This document shows, piece by piece, positions 43,341 through 53,115 of a DNA stretch of 64,000 nt. Position 1 is the first letter of the stretch; each line of letters starts with the position of its first letter. Source of the stretch: Candidatus Acidiferrales bacterium (GTDB lineage Bacteria > Acidobacteriota > Terriglobia > Acidiferrales > UBA7541). The notes beneath the pieces were generated by a model. The model had not been told where the DNA came from. It saw only the letters and a program-made list of their open reading frames with translations, and did not search any database. Position numbers and translations under genes: made by a program. The stretch is from NCBI GenBank assembly GCA_035934015.1, contig DASYYH010000011.1, positions 372,001 to 436,000 of the forward strand, in the 5' to 3' direction.

Positions 43341-45254
43341 CTAACGTATGCCTGCGGACTGACGGAAGAATTGAGGTGTCATCTTTTCCCGGGCAACGGT
43401 TTTTCGCGGATGGAGCGCGGGTTGAAATGTATATTCAGGGACAATTCCTTTCAGGTGTGCACGCAAGGCGAGATCCGAATCTGTTACGAGCGAAGCCTGC
43501 AACGCATTGAGTTGTATTTCGAGGCGACGCCAATCGAAGGAATGACTGTGCACAGCGTGAATCATGGGATTGGGCGTTTCAGAGATGACCTCAGAAACAG
43601 AGAATAACTGTTCATTCAATTTTTCTCCGGGCCGCAATCCGATGAAGCGAATCTTCGCGCCGGCCGCCGAACCGCCCGAGAAACGAATCAAATTCCGAGC
43701 CAGATCAAGGATACGTATAGGCCGACTCATATCGAGAACTAAAATATCACCGTGCCTGCCAAAGCCGCTTGCGTGAAGAACAAGCGAGACAGCTTCGCGA
43801 GTCGTCATGAAGAATCGCGTGGCCTCGGGATGTGTCAGTGTAAGCTCCTCGTTGTTGCGGATTTGTTCCTGAAAAATCCGCACCACACTGCCTTTCGACC
43901 CCAGGACATTCCCGAATCGAACAGATATGCACCGCATGTGGCGACTCGATCGGCACATCAAGACCAACTCGCCGACCCGCTTTGTCGCCCCCATAACTGT
44001 CGTCGGCTCTACCGCTTTGTCAGAAGACACGAACACAAAAACATCGCAGCCGGAAGCGTCGGCCGAATCGAGAACGTTTAGAAGCCCGAAGATATTATTC
44101 TTAATCGCCTCACGGACGTTAGATTCCATGACGGGAACGTGCTTATAGGCAGCCGCGTGAAAAATAATATTGGGGCGGCGCTCATCACAAATGCAGCGTA
44201 TCCGTCCAATATCCCTCACGTCCGCCACGCAATAAATGATTCGCGCCGAGCCACGGCACTTGGCGAGGTCCATCTGAAGATAGAAGATCCCTGTTTCGGA
44301 TTGATCCAAACAAACGAGCTCGCCTGGTGAATATTCCAGGATTTGGCGGCACAATTCAGAGCCAATGGATCCGGCCGCACCTGTCACCAGAACTGTCTGG
44401 CCTTGAATTTGTTGGCGAACCGAAGCGAGATCGATGTCAACTGGATTCCTTTCTAAAAGATCACGTAGGTTCACATCTCGAAGCTGATGAAATGACGGCC
44501 TCTCGACCATCAAGTCCTTTAGCGGAGGCATAGTTCTGAAACGAATTTTAGTATTCTCACAGATCGCAACAATCCTTTGCATCTGCGCGGAAGACGCCGA
44601 GGGAATAGCAATCAGGATTTCGTCGACGGGGTGCTTTTCGACAATACGAGGCAACGCGCCGATTGTTCCCATAACGGGCACGCCTTGTACCTTGAGGTTT
44701 TGCTTCGTCGGATCGTCGTCAACGCACGCAACGACCCTGTAATTCTCCCAGTCGTGCTTCACTTCTCTGATGAGCATCTGCGCTGCAAACCCGGCACCGA
44801 CGACGGCAATTTGTTTTGGCGAAACGATATTTTGCTGGACCGAATCCGCCAGAGCGCGCGACATGAAACGCATTCCAGCAAGCAATCCGAGCGTAATTAC
44901 GGGTTCCAAAACGTAAATCGAACGAGGAAAATTCGTGGCTCGCAAGACAATATAAATCGCACAATAGAAACCGCAAGAGCCCGCGATCACAGCCTTTACA
45001 ACATCAACAATGTCGCTGATGCCCGTGTACCTCCACCAACCATGCATTAATCCAAAAGAGGAAAGAGCCGCAAGGCGCATCGCAATCAAGATTGGCACGG
45101 CGACGAGTAACAGACCGCGATTGGGAATCGCAAAATCAAAGCGCAGCGTCCACGCAAGAACAAGCGAAAAAGAAACAAGAAAGGCCTGGAATAACGCGAT
45201 GAACCAAAGACTTCGCTGCAGGAGAATTCGCGACAGACTCTTAGATAGTTGCAT
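43341..45254 (-). CDS. Membrane UDP-sugar 4,6-dehydratase (WbpM/PglF/CapD type)
   Basis: A protein of about 637 aa. N-terminal transmembrane helices precede a first Rossmann domain (AVVGAGFAAQMLIREV) and a second (VLVTGAAGSIGSELCRQIL). The second is the catalytic domain, with SSDKAVEPTTVMGATKR: in the long dehydratases a Met replaces the Tyr of the YxxxK motif, as here. Such enzymes convert UDP-GlcNAc to the 4-keto-6-deoxy sugar, the first step to bacillosamine, QuiNAc or FucNAc-type sugars. The DegT aminotransferase upstream could act next. ATG 45254 is chosen; a TTG at 45299 adds 15 residues. Last gene of the cluster. Confidence 0.9.
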   Translation of the reverse strand: MQLSKSLSRILLQRSLWFIALFQAFLVSFSLVLAWTLRFDFAIPNRGLLLVAVPILIAMRLAALSSFGLMHGWWRYTGISDIVDVVKAVIAGSCGFYCAIYIVLRATNFPRSIYVLEPVITLGLLAGMRFMSRALADSVQQNIVSPKQIAVVGAGFAAQMLIREVKHDWENYRVVACVDDDPTKQNLKVQGVPVMGTIGALPRIVEKHPVDEILIAIPSASSAQMQRIVAICENTKIRFRTMPPLKDLMVERPSFHQLRDVNLRDLLERNPVDIDLASVRQQIQGQTVLVTGAAGSIGSELCRQILEYSPGELVCLDQSETGIFYLQMDLAKCRGSARIIYCVADVRDIGRIRCICDERRPNIIFHAAAYKHVPVMESNVREAIKNNIFGLLNVLDSADASGCDVFVFVSSDKAVEPTTVMGATKRVGELVLMCRSSRHMRCISVRFGNVLGSKGSVVRIFQEQIRNNEELTLTHPEATRFFMTTREAVSLVLHASGFGRHGDILVLDMSRPIRILDLARNLIRFSGGSAAGAKIRFIGLRPGEKLNEQLFSVSEVISETPNPMIHAVHSHSFDWRRLEIQLNALQASLVTDSDLALRAHLKGIVPEYTFQPALHPRKTVAREKMTPQFFRQSAGIR

Positions 45255-45310
45255 GCTTAAGCCAGGGAAAAAACGTCGCACAAAGAGAAGCCATTCCAAT
45301 TCGTATCAAT

Positions 45311-46444
45311 TTAGGCGACCCCAGCGGCGTGTGTGCGCTCGCGGCAATAGAACTGCCGAATGCAATCAACCACGATATCAGTCTGTTCAAATGTGGTTTC
45401 CGCGCTCATCGGAAGGGAGAGTGCTTCGCGGCATATTCGCTCAGTGCGCGGAAGTTTTCCGACCTTCAGTTTGAGCGCTCCATGCTCCCACACGGGCTTT
45501 GGCCAGTGCACCAGGGTTTCCACGCCGTGACTTTTCAAGTGGTTTCGTAGCCGATCGCGATCGGAAGTGCGAATCACATAATTCTGGAAGACATCCGTTT
45601 GACACGATTCATCAAAATGCGGCAAATGCAACCCTTCAACATCTTGCAGTCCGGCGCGATATCGCCCCGCGATTTTGCGCCTGTGCGCGATCCATTCTGG
45701 CAAATGTTTCAATTTCACGGCTAATACGCTGGCCTGAAGATTGTCGAGAAGAGCGGTCTGGCCGTGACAATGGTATTCACCGGTTTGACGGTCTTCACCA
45801 TTGTAGCGGAGTCGCCGAATCATTTGCGCGACATCGGGATTGTTGGTCGTGATGGCGCCTCCGTCACCGTACCCTCCAAGGATCTTAAACGGATAAAAGC
45901 TGAAGCATCCAGTGAGGCCAATCGAACCGGCTTTCCGCCCGCGGAACTGCGCTCCTAGGGCCTGTGCCGAGTCTTCAATGACAACCAGATTGTATTTTTC
46001 TGTGATCTCCGTTATCCGGTCCATTCGACATATACGACCATTCAAAAAGACGGGGATGATCGCTTTTGTCCTTGGGGTTATGGCGGATTCCAGTGCGTCA
46101 ACATCCAGATTGTAGTCTTCGCCTACGTCCATCAAAACGGGTTCGGCGCCCACATTGACAATCGCAGAAATTGTCGCGACAAATGTGTGCGCGACCGTTA
46201 TGACCTCATCGCCGGAGCCAATGCCAGCTGCTTGCAACGAAAATTGCAGCGCGTGGTAGCCGCTATTCAATCCCACGGCGTATTTGACGCCGACGAAGGC
46301 CGCAAAATGCTCCTCAAAATCGCGAAGTTGCTGGCGGTCAATCAAATCGCCTTGAGTCAGGCAATTGACGATCGCGGCGTCGATTTCCGGCTTTAAATTC
46401 CGGTACTGCGTCTCGGGGTCAACGAAGGGAACGATGTAAGACAT
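45311..46444 (-). CDS. DegT/DnrJ/EryC1 sugar aminotransferase
   Basis: A 377-aa PLP enzyme. It has the conserved GLNSGYHALQFSLQAAGIG start of the cofactor cleft, the IEDSAQALGA segment with the PLP-pyridine Asp, and the Schiff-base Lys in GCFSFYPFKILGGYGDGGAI. The family adds an amino group to a keto sugar nucleotide. In this cluster the likely partner is the 4-keto product of the WbpM/PglF-type dehydratase 56 nt downstream, giving an amino sugar. The ATG at 46444 is preferred because the preceding codons are not conserved-looking. Confidence 0.9.
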   Translation of the reverse strand: MSYIVPFVDPETQYRNLKPEIDAAIVNCLTQGDLIDRQQLRDFEEHFAAFVGVKYAVGLNSGYHALQFSLQAAGIGSGDEVITVAHTFVATISAIVNVGAEPVLMDVGEDYNLDVDALESAITPRTKAIIPVFLNGRICRMDRITEITEKYNLVVIEDSAQALGAQFRGRKAGSIGLTGCFSFYPFKILGGYGDGGAITTNNPDVAQMIRRLRYNGEDRQTGEYHCHGQTALLDNLQASVLAVKLKHLPEWIAHRRKIAGRYRAGLQDVEGLHLPHFDESCQTDVFQNYVIRTSDRDRLRNHLKSHGVETLVHWPKPVWEHGALKLKVGKLPRTERICREALSLPMSAETTFEQTDIVVDCIRQFYCRERTHAAGVA

Positions 46445-46492
46445 GGCATCTCGACACGCGAATGCGAACACAAAGAAACAGCCAACGAACTA

Positions 46493-47428
46493 TCAGCAGC
46501 TGAGGCTCATTCCCAATGAGGTAGAAAGAGTTTGCACGACGCCTTTCACTGACAAAGAGCAAGATTCCCTAAGAAATTCTTGACTGCCGGCCATCGGACT
46601 AAACATCGGCCCAATTCCAAGACGCTTGAACAGCACGTGACGTTCGCAATTTTCCGCAAGAACTTCGGCCACCGCGCTTCCTAAGCCCCCGATGATGCTG
46701 TGCTCTTCGAGCGTGAAAATCGCTGATGTCTCTTTTGCAGCCGCGACTATCGCCTCCGTGTCCAGCGGTTTGATCGTGTGCATGCTCAAGACTCTCGAAC
46801 GAATGCCGTTTACTGTGAGAGAGGCAGCCACATCGACTGCTATGTGGAGCATGGCCCCGGTCGTGACCAGCGTAAGGTCGCTTCCCTCCGCCACTTTGAT
46901 GGCTTTACCGATGCGAAAGTCCACTGGGGTCTCATGTACGTTTGGTTCTCCGGACCGGCCAAGCCGCAAATATGCGGGCCCATCGCGAGCAATGAGCGCA
47001 CGCGTCGCGCATTGGGCTTCGACTGGATCGCCTGGAGCAACAACCACCATCTGAGGCAACGCGCGCATTACCGCAATGTCCTCTGTCGCATGGTGACTGG
47101 CACCTAAAGCACCGTACGCAAATCCCCCTCCCGTGCTCACGATTTTTACATTGGCATGGTGATGGCAGATATCGTTGCGGATCTGTTCCAAACAGCGGAG
47201 AGTCGGAAAATTTCCGATCGAATATGTGAAGACCATCTTGCCGCAAAGAGCCATTCCCGCAGCAATTGATGTCATGTTCTGCTCGGCCACGCCGACATTT
47301 ATGAAACGCTGGGGGAATTCTTTCGCAAAGGGATCGACCACGCCGAAACCCAAATCTCCGACGACCAAGTGGATCCGCTTGTCCCATCTTGCCAATTCTA
47401 AAAGCGTCCGAATGAATGCCAATCTCAT
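46493..47428 (-). CDS. Transketolase C-terminal subunit (split)
   Basis: A 311-aa protein with the pyrimidine-binding and C-terminal domains of transketolase. Visible are FINVGVAEQNMTSIAAGMALCGKMVF (the catalytic Glu in VAEQ), GGGFAYGALGASHHATEDIAVMRALP and the C-terminal Rossmann-like VTTGAMLHIAVDVA, LEEHSIIGGLGSAVAEVL. It must pair with the N-terminal subunit, whose stop overlaps its start (ATGA). Together they would transfer two-carbon units. Split transketolases in sugar clusters are often used for special sugars rather than central metabolism; the substrate here is unknown. Confidence 0.88.
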   Translation of the reverse strand: MRLAFIRTLLELARWDKRIHLVVGDLGFGVVDPFAKEFPQRFINVGVAEQNMTSIAAGMALCGKMVFTYSIGNFPTLRCLEQIRNDICHHHANVKIVSTGGGFAYGALGASHHATEDIAVMRALPQMVVVAPGDPVEAQCATRALIARDGPAYLRLGRSGEPNVHETPVDFRIGKAIKVAEGSDLTLVTTGAMLHIAVDVAASLTVNGIRSRVLSMHTIKPLDTEAIVAAAKETSAIFTLEEHSIIGGLGSAVAEVLAENCERHVLFKRLGIGPMFSPMAGSQEFLRESCSLSVKGVVQTLSTSLGMSLSC

Positions 47429-48294
47429 CGCCGAGCAGTCAATTCGCGGAGCGCTTTCGCGAATTCACTCTCATTCGGAGCGCGATAGTGCCACAGAAGT
47501 TGATTTTCCATGAAACTTACGCCCTTGCCCTTTGTTGTGTGGGCAATCAAACAACTCGGATAGCCGCGCTGGAATGGGACCTCCCGCAGCGCGCACTCGA
47601 TTTCTTCAACATTATGACCATCAATTTCTCGGATGGTCCAATGGCACGCCCTCCATTTTTGAGCAAATGGCTCTAAAGCCAACGTCTCATTTACGCTACC
47701 GAGACTCTGAATTTTGTTGTAGTCGATGATGGCTGTTAAATTATCGAGCTTATGATGCCCTGCAAAAAGAATTGCTTCCCAAGTCGAACCTTCGTCGCAT
47801 TCTCCATCGCTCAAAAGCGCGAAGGCGCGGAACGGCCTTGTTTTCTCTCGGCCCACCAAAGCCATGCCGCAAGCCAGCGGGAGCCCGTGCCCGAGAGAAC
47901 CGGTCGAGACTTCCACACCGGGAACAAAGTGGCTGGCGTGCCCCGCGAGGCGCGACCCATTACGATAGAATGTTTCCAACTCGCTTACGTGAAAAAATCC
48001 TATTTCCGCTAGAACGGCGTACAGCGCTGCACATGCGTGTCCCTTACTAAAAATGAAGCGGTCTCGATCCTGGCAGTCGAGGTCGTCGGGATTGATGCGA
48101 AGAATCCTCCCATAGAGGACCGCCAGAAGTTCCGCTACGGAAAATGAAGAACCAATATGCGAACTCTTCGCCGAATGAATCATTTGCAGCGCGCGAATCC
48201 GGATAACACGGGCGAGATCAGAAAGATCGCCGTGACGTGAGAAGTTCACTGGCACTTGTCCACAATCAATTTGCTTTGAATTCAAATGGCCCAT
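47425..48294 (-). CDS. Transketolase N-terminal (TPP-binding) subunit (split)
   Basis: About 289 aa. It holds the thiamine-diphosphate domain of transketolase: SHIGSSFSVAELLAVLYG, RFIFSKGHACAALYAVLAEIGF, GSLGHGLPLACGMAL and the TPP/Mg motif LLSDGECDEGSTWEAILFAGHHKLDNLTAIIDYNKIQ (GDG-like to N). Its stop overlaps the start of the C-terminal half, so the two are made together. The frame is open to 48333; the ATG at 48294 gives a natural N-terminus. It overlaps the end of the glycosyltransferase fusion gene by 29 nt or more. Confidence 0.88.
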   Translation of the reverse strand: MGHLNSKQIDCGQVPVNFSRHGDLSDLARVIRIRALQMIHSAKSSHIGSSFSVAELLAVLYGRILRINPDDLDCQDRDRFIFSKGHACAALYAVLAEIGFFHVSELETFYRNGSRLAGHASHFVPGVEVSTGSLGHGLPLACGMALVGREKTRPFRAFALLSDGECDEGSTWEAILFAGHHKLDNLTAIIDYNKIQSLGSVNETLALEPFAQKWRACHWTIREIDGHNVEEIECALREVPFQRGYPSCLIAHTTKGKGVSFMENQLLWHYRAPNESEFAKALRELTARR

Positions 48295-49987
48295 CATTGC
48301 CGCGAATATGGAGAAGAGCCTTTGCTGTAGCAAAGAGAATTCTTAAATCCGTGAGAAGCGAGTGATTTTCAGCGTATTGCAGCCCGAGCCGCATTTTTGC
48401 GGGGCGAATTTTTTCGCAGTACGTGCGGTGAGGTTCGGCACTTCCCGCCAGTATTTGGCCTTCATTGCGAAACCTTATAGAGGCCCAATCTGTCATGCCG
48501 GGACGCAACATGAGCAGTTTGCGCTCCGCCGGAGTGTAGAGCTCAACTTCAGAAATTACTTCAGGGCGCGGACCCACTAGGCTCATCTCGCCTTTCAAAA
48601 CGTTGAATAATTGAGGTAATTCATCCAGCTTGTATCTTCTGAGGACTCGTCCAATATTGGTCACTCGTGGATCGTCATTTGGTGTTGATGCACCGCCGAG
48701 TGCTTCCGCATTCGGGATCATCGTGCGGAACTTAAGAATACAAAATGGCACGCCGCCGCGCCCCACTCGCTGCCCCTTGTAGAGAATCGTGCCAGGCGAC
48801 GCGTATTTAATCGCAAGCGCGACAAACGCCAACACGGGGAGAAGAATACAAAGCAAAGCCAGCGAAATTGCAATATCGAAAACCCGTTTTGTCATGACGG
48901 TGCCTGATCTTCGAAATTGTCCGCCCCCTAAGCGACTGACTTTCATTTGCGATGCCTTACGGAAAGATAAACCTCGGGAAATCACCGTCGCCAATCCCCA
49001 GAAAGATCCGAAACCATACGCGAGGTGACGAGCTGCAAAAACGAGAGGCATGACCAAAGCGGTGCGATGATCGCGCGACTGTTGCGCTGCGTGAATTGAC
49101 GAGAGAACATTGGTCGCAAGATAGAGATAGAGAATGGCCACAAGAGCCGTTTTGGCCCAAGGCAGCCAGATCCCACATATGGCGCTACAGACGACGAACG
49201 CGAGATACGCAGCCGCTGTCAAATGGCGCCAGCGAACAGGGGCTCCATCGCAGTATATAAACGGGAGGACTGACCACATCCCGTCTCGAAAATTATGCCG
49301 ACAAAACGACCTGATGTCCGAACATGCGTAATAATATGACTTGATTGCGGGCTCGAGAAAAACCGTTCCGCCGGCGCGTCGCAGCCGTTGATTGAACTCC
49401 AAATCTTGCGTTCGCAAGAGCTTTTCATTGAATAATCCGACGCGATCAAATATTTCTCTCCGATAGCAACCGCCAAAAACAGTGTCCGTGAAAAGCGGCC
49501 TCGTCGCGCGAGTCCGGAATTTTGAATTCCCTACCCCGAAGGGATGACTCATCACGGCCGCAATTGCTCTTGCCATCGGAGTGTGACGAGAAGGGAGTGT
49601 CTCCATCGCACCGCCAACGTTGTCGCCCCCGGACTCTTTCATCGCGGTAATGCATAGCCGCAAATAATCCGGCGCAATCCGCGCGTGTGCATCGACGCGG
49701 CAGATGATTTCTGCAGTGGTTTTCCTAATGCCAAGGTTCAATGCTGCAGCCGCGCTTTTCTTTTCGTTACGCATTGCCTTTACAATGGTGAACTGTCGAG
49801 CAAGGTCACAAACAATCGGCCAGGTACCGTCGTCGCTCATGCCATCTATAATCAGGACCTCCAAATGGTCCTTTGGGTAATCGTTGGCGACCACGGATTC
49901 GACGCATCCCCTAATAAAGTTCACTTCGTTTCGGCAGGGAATGATTACCGCGACGCGCGGCAATGCGCACGCAACGATCGGAGGCAA
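48266..49987 (-). CDS. Fusion: family-2 glycosyltransferase + initiating sugar-phosphate transferase
   Basis: A 573-aa two-domain membrane protein. Residues of about 10-250 are a GT2 enzyme (VAVIIPCRNE, LIIDGMSDDGT, RVDAHARIAPDY for the DxD region, TQDLEFNQRLRRAGG), followed by membrane helices. From about residue 365 comes a bacterial sugar-transferase domain: one helix (VFDIAISLALLCILLPVLAFVALAI), then KGQRVGRGGVPFCILKFRTM, DDPRVTNIGRVLRRYKLDELPQLFNVLKGEMSLVGPRPE. The latter starts glycan synthesis by moving a sugar-1-phosphate to undecaprenyl phosphate. The two activities are usually separate genes. It starts at TTG 49987, 25 nt after the asparagine synthase stop. Confidence 0.9.
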   Translation of the reverse strand: MPPIVACALPRVAVIIPCRNEVNFIRGCVESVVANDYPKDHLEVLIIDGMSDDGTWPIVCDLARQFTIVKAMRNEKKSAAAALNLGIRKTTAEIICRVDAHARIAPDYLRLCITAMKESGGDNVGGAMETLPSRHTPMARAIAAVMSHPFGVGNSKFRTRATRPLFTDTVFGGCYRREIFDRVGLFNEKLLRTQDLEFNQRLRRAGGTVFLEPAIKSYYYACSDIRSFCRHNFRDGMWSVLPFIYCDGAPVRWRHLTAAAYLAFVVCSAICGIWLPWAKTALVAILYLYLATNVLSSIHAAQQSRDHRTALVMPLVFAARHLAYGFGSFWGLATVISRGLSFRKASQMKVSRLGGGQFRRSGTVMTKRVFDIAISLALLCILLPVLAFVALAIKYASPGTILYKGQRVGRGGVPFCILKFRTMIPNAEALGGASTPNDDPRVTNIGRVLRRYKLDELPQLFNVLKGEMSLVGPRPEVISEVELYTPAERKLLMLRPGMTDWASIRFRNEGQILAGSAEPHRTYCEKIRPAKMRLGLQYAENHSLLTDLRILFATAKALLHIRGNDGPFEFKAN

Positions 49988-50012
49988 ATTGCTTTTCTCT
50001 TCGATTCTGACG

Positions 50013-51959
50013 TTATCTCACTGCTAAAGCAGGCTCTGAAATCGCAGTCTGTGTTTGAACTTGCTTCAGCCAAATGCCGGTCGTGACAATTTTGAACCAA
50101 TCGCAGGCAGTCAGTCCTAAACTGCCGTTCCCACTTCGGAAAGATTTGAAGTGTCCATACAGACGGGCCATATCGAAGAATTCGGCGAGCGGCGAATGCT
50201 TCTCCAAGAGCGTCTGTTCTGTTTGCTGGGCCAGATCATTTTTGAACCAGTGCTTCGCCGGAGTATCGAAACCGTTTTTCTTCGTTCGCCAGCACAGATC
50301 TACCGGTAAGCTTCCGCTCATGGTATGGCGGAGCGAGGATTTCGTGTAGCCGGATTTGAGTTTCGTGTGAGCCGATGTAGCTAGAACCAATTCCACGAGC
50401 CGGTGGTCCAAAAAAGGCATCCTCGCTTCCGTACCAGCCGCCATGGAATTGCGATCCTCCCAATGGAGCAAACACGGCAAGCTCAACTCGCTGAGATCCT
50501 TCCACAGACGCACATTGAGACTTTCCCCCTTCCCCAAGTCCATTCCCTTTGTGGCGCTGCGCCGGAAGTCCCAATCGCTGAAATCCCATAAACTCATAGC
50601 TGGTCTTCGCAAGAATGGCGGGAGATATTTTCGCCCATCGGCATAACTCCACTTACTCAGACCATTCCTGAAAAAATAGCTCGCAGCGGCAGCTCCAAAG
50701 CGCAGCAAAAGTCCGCGAGCCAACAATGTCTCGAGCCAGAAAAAGTAGAACTTATTGTAGCCGGCAAACAATTCGTCGCTGCCCTGTCCACTAAGAAGAA
50801 CTTTAGTGCCATGGGCACGTGCACTTATAAAAACTTGCCAGGATGCAAATATTGAAGCGCCGCCTGCAGGTCCATCCTGGTAATAAACGAAATCGTTGAG
50901 CTGATTCCAAATCGTGCCGCCCGTGAGCGACAGTTCGATGTTATGAATACCAAAGTGCTCGGCAGCAGATGCAGCTTCAGAGGATTCGTCCTCAGGATGG
51001 CCCAGAAACGTCATCGTGTAAGCAGAAAGTGAGGTCGACGAGGTCAGTTGAGATGCTGCAACAGCGCATATTACTGCCGAGTCCAATCCACCCGAGAGAC
51101 ACACCCCAGCCGGAACGTCGCTCCTCAGCCGCAGCCGGACGGAATCGTAAAGCAACTCAGGGAGTCGCTTTTGAAAGCGCTCATCGCAGCTCGTGTCCAG
51201 ATCATCCGCGACTTCAGGCCGCCAATAACACTGCGGTCGTTGTAATTTCCCGGCGTCGAGTTCAAATTCCAGAAAATGCGCGGGACGAAGTTGTTTTGCA
51301 TACTGGAAGAACGTCCGCTCGTCATGGTCCTGAACAGATAGAAACATGAAATCCGCGAGGGCGGTTTCGTCGACATCGCGTGGAAATTTCGGATCGTTGA
51401 AGATTTGCTTCAGTTCGGAGGCAAAAACAAACTGGCCATTCCGATGAAAATAATAGAGGGGTTTTTCGCCAAATCTGTCACGCGCTAAGAAAAGTCGTCG
51501 CCTCAATCCATCCCAAATGGCGAAAGCAAACATGCCGTTCAGCTTCTGTAGGCACGCTGGTCCCCACGCGTCGTATGCCGCCAGAAGCGTCTCTGTATCA
51601 CTATTCGTCTTGAAGCGATACCCTGCTCCCAACTCGGCACGTAGCTCAATGTAGTTATAGATTTCTCCGTTGAATACGATCCAAAGATCCGTACCAGACA
51701 GATTCATTGGCTGGCGACCAGATTCGGAAAGATCGAGAATGCTCAGGCGTCTGCATCCTAGGCCCACGCGGTAGTCGCCGAGCCGGTCACTCTGCTCAAG
51801 GTAGCGCCATCTTCGATGCCTTGTCCCTACTAACCGAGCGGGTGCGAGATTGACGAACCCCCAATCATCTGGGCCGCGATGACCTGCCAGATGAGTTCCC
51901 GACCATAGCATCGCTGGATCAACTCCGCGGTCCGAAGCGATACCGAATATCCCGCACAC
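50013..51959 (-). CDS. asnB: Asparagine synthase (glutamine-hydrolysing) family protein
   Basis: A 648-aa protein starting with GTG at 51959, so Cys2 (CGIFGIA) is the glutaminase nucleophile. The Ntn domain continues with HLAGHRGPDDWGF and WIVFNGEIYNYIELR. The synthetase domain has the PP-loop LSGGLDSAVI and DGPAGGASIFASWQV, SGQGSDELFAGYNKF. The frame upstream is open, but the GTG overlaps the GT9 stop by 1 nt and places Cys correctly. In surface-glycan clusters these proteins may amidate a uronic acid or other carboxyl group rather than make free asparagine (inference). Confidence 0.9.
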   Translation of the reverse strand: MCGIFGIASDRGVDPAMLWSGTHLAGHRGPDDWGFVNLAPARLVGTRHRRWRYLEQSDRLGDYRVGLGCRRLSILDLSESGRQPMNLSGTDLWIVFNGEIYNYIELRAELGAGYRFKTNSDTETLLAAYDAWGPACLQKLNGMFAFAIWDGLRRRLFLARDRFGEKPLYYFHRNGQFVFASELKQIFNDPKFPRDVDETALADFMFLSVQDHDERTFFQYAKQLRPAHFLEFELDAGKLQRPQCYWRPEVADDLDTSCDERFQKRLPELLYDSVRLRLRSDVPAGVCLSGGLDSAVICAVAASQLTSSTSLSAYTMTFLGHPEDESSEAASAAEHFGIHNIELSLTGGTIWNQLNDFVYYQDGPAGGASIFASWQVFISARAHGTKVLLSGQGSDELFAGYNKFYFFWLETLLARGLLLRFGAAAASYFFRNGLSKWSYADGRKYLPPFLRRPAMSLWDFSDWDFRRSATKGMDLGKGESLNVRLWKDLSELSLPCLLHWEDRNSMAAGTEARMPFLDHRLVELVLATSAHTKLKSGYTKSSLRHTMSGSLPVDLCWRTKKNGFDTPAKHWFKNDLAQQTEQTLLEKHSPLAEFFDMARLYGHFKSFRSGNGSLGLTACDWFKIVTTGIWLKQVQTQTAISEPALAVR

Positions 51960-53095
51960 TATCGAATTACGCTTCCTATCTCTTCGCCCATAGCAGGAAG
52001 ATATTCGCGCATGGACAAATTTGAACAGAGGTGTTTGGCGGCAACGGGAATAATATCCTCGGGAAGAATTCTGCGAATGCACTCACACGGTGTCCATCGA
52101 CCACGAAAGCAGGGATGGCAAGATGTCTTCGGACATATCGCGATCGCGCTACGATTTATGGGTGCGCGGCGGCTCGCTGAAGTGGGTCCAAAAATGCTGA
52201 TCGTCCGCGTACCTACGGCAGCTGCCATGTGCATCAAACCCGTGTCCCCAGAAATGAAGAGGTCGCAGCGTTTAAGCATCGAGAGAGTCTTTCGAATGTT
52301 CCACTTTCCCGTGCCCTCGATCCACGGAACATTGCCGACGATGCCGTGAGCAGTTTCCGCAGCATTGCGCTCCCTAAATGTACCGAAGCTTATAACACTG
52401 AGGTTTGGGGTTAGGCGGCAAAGGGCGCGGATACAGGCTCCGAAGTTTTCGGCCGGCCACGATTTCGAGGGTACGACAGACGAGCATTGAACGCCCACAA
52501 TCGGTCCGCGGCCTTGTAAGCCAGCATCTCTTGTTTCCCGCAAAGCCCACGCCGATTCTTCTACAGAGGTCCGGATTGACGGTGGAAGCAAAGGTGGATC
52601 GAGACCTATGGCCCGCGCAATTTCATCTTGAGTTGCGGGGAACGGACGCGTCCAGCTTGTCTCCACAGAATAAGTCAAGAACCAGCTGACAGGGGGCGAT
52701 GCTTCACCGATCGCGTGACGCGCGCCAGTTGCTACTTTCAGGGCTACAAGTTTCGCTGCAGACATTTCCGGGGGACAAACGATTAAATCTGACCTTCGCA
52801 AAAGCGAGAGCCAAAGTCGAAGGAGTCCGGAAGGGTTTCTGCGGAGATGTTGAACAAAGTACGGAACCATTATAAGGTTTTCTTCCCGCACTAAATCGTA
52901 ATGCTCTCGCGTTGCAAAAAGGACTTTGACTGGCCACTTCCCTTCTGCCCGAACACAGATTGCCTTGAGCAGTGGCAGGCTCTGCACGACGTCCCCTAGC
53001 CCCTGTGTATCAACAAAGAGGATGCCGCGATCCGGTCGGATGCGAATCTTGGCCTGGCCGACGCGCAAATAGTTTTTGCATTCATCTGTGGACAA
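51959..53095 (-). CDS. Family-9 glycosyltransferase (heptosyltransferase-like)
   Basis: A 378-aa GT-B enzyme. The N-terminal motif GILFVDTQGLGDVVQSLPLL and the C-terminal donor site SGDTGLMHMAAAVGTRTISIFGPTSA are characteristic of ADP-heptose:LPS heptosyltransferase relatives. GPIVGVQCSSVVPSKSWPAENFGACIRAL is the interdomain element. A C-terminal Cys-rich segment (CPKTSCHPCFRGRWTPCECI) is common in this family. It starts at TTG (53095), 20 nt after the Wzy-like gene. Adds a sugar to the glycan on the cytoplasmic side. Confidence 0.88.
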   Translation of the reverse strand: MSTDECKNYLRVGQAKIRIRPDRGILFVDTQGLGDVVQSLPLLKAICVRAEGKWPVKVLFATREHYDLVREENLIMVPYFVQHLRRNPSGLLRLWLSLLRRSDLIVCPPEMSAAKLVALKVATGARHAIGEASPPVSWFLTYSVETSWTRPFPATQDEIARAIGLDPPLLPPSIRTSVEESAWALRETRDAGLQGRGPIVGVQCSSVVPSKSWPAENFGACIRALCRLTPNLSVISFGTFRERNAAETAHGIVGNVPWIEGTGKWNIRKTLSMLKRCDLFISGDTGLMHMAAAVGTRTISIFGPTSASRRAPINRSAIAICPKTSCHPCFRGRWTPCECIRRILPEDIIPVAAKHLCSNLSMREYLPAMGEEIGSVIR

Positions 53096-53115
53096 GTCAG
53101 TTTTTTGCGTTGTAT

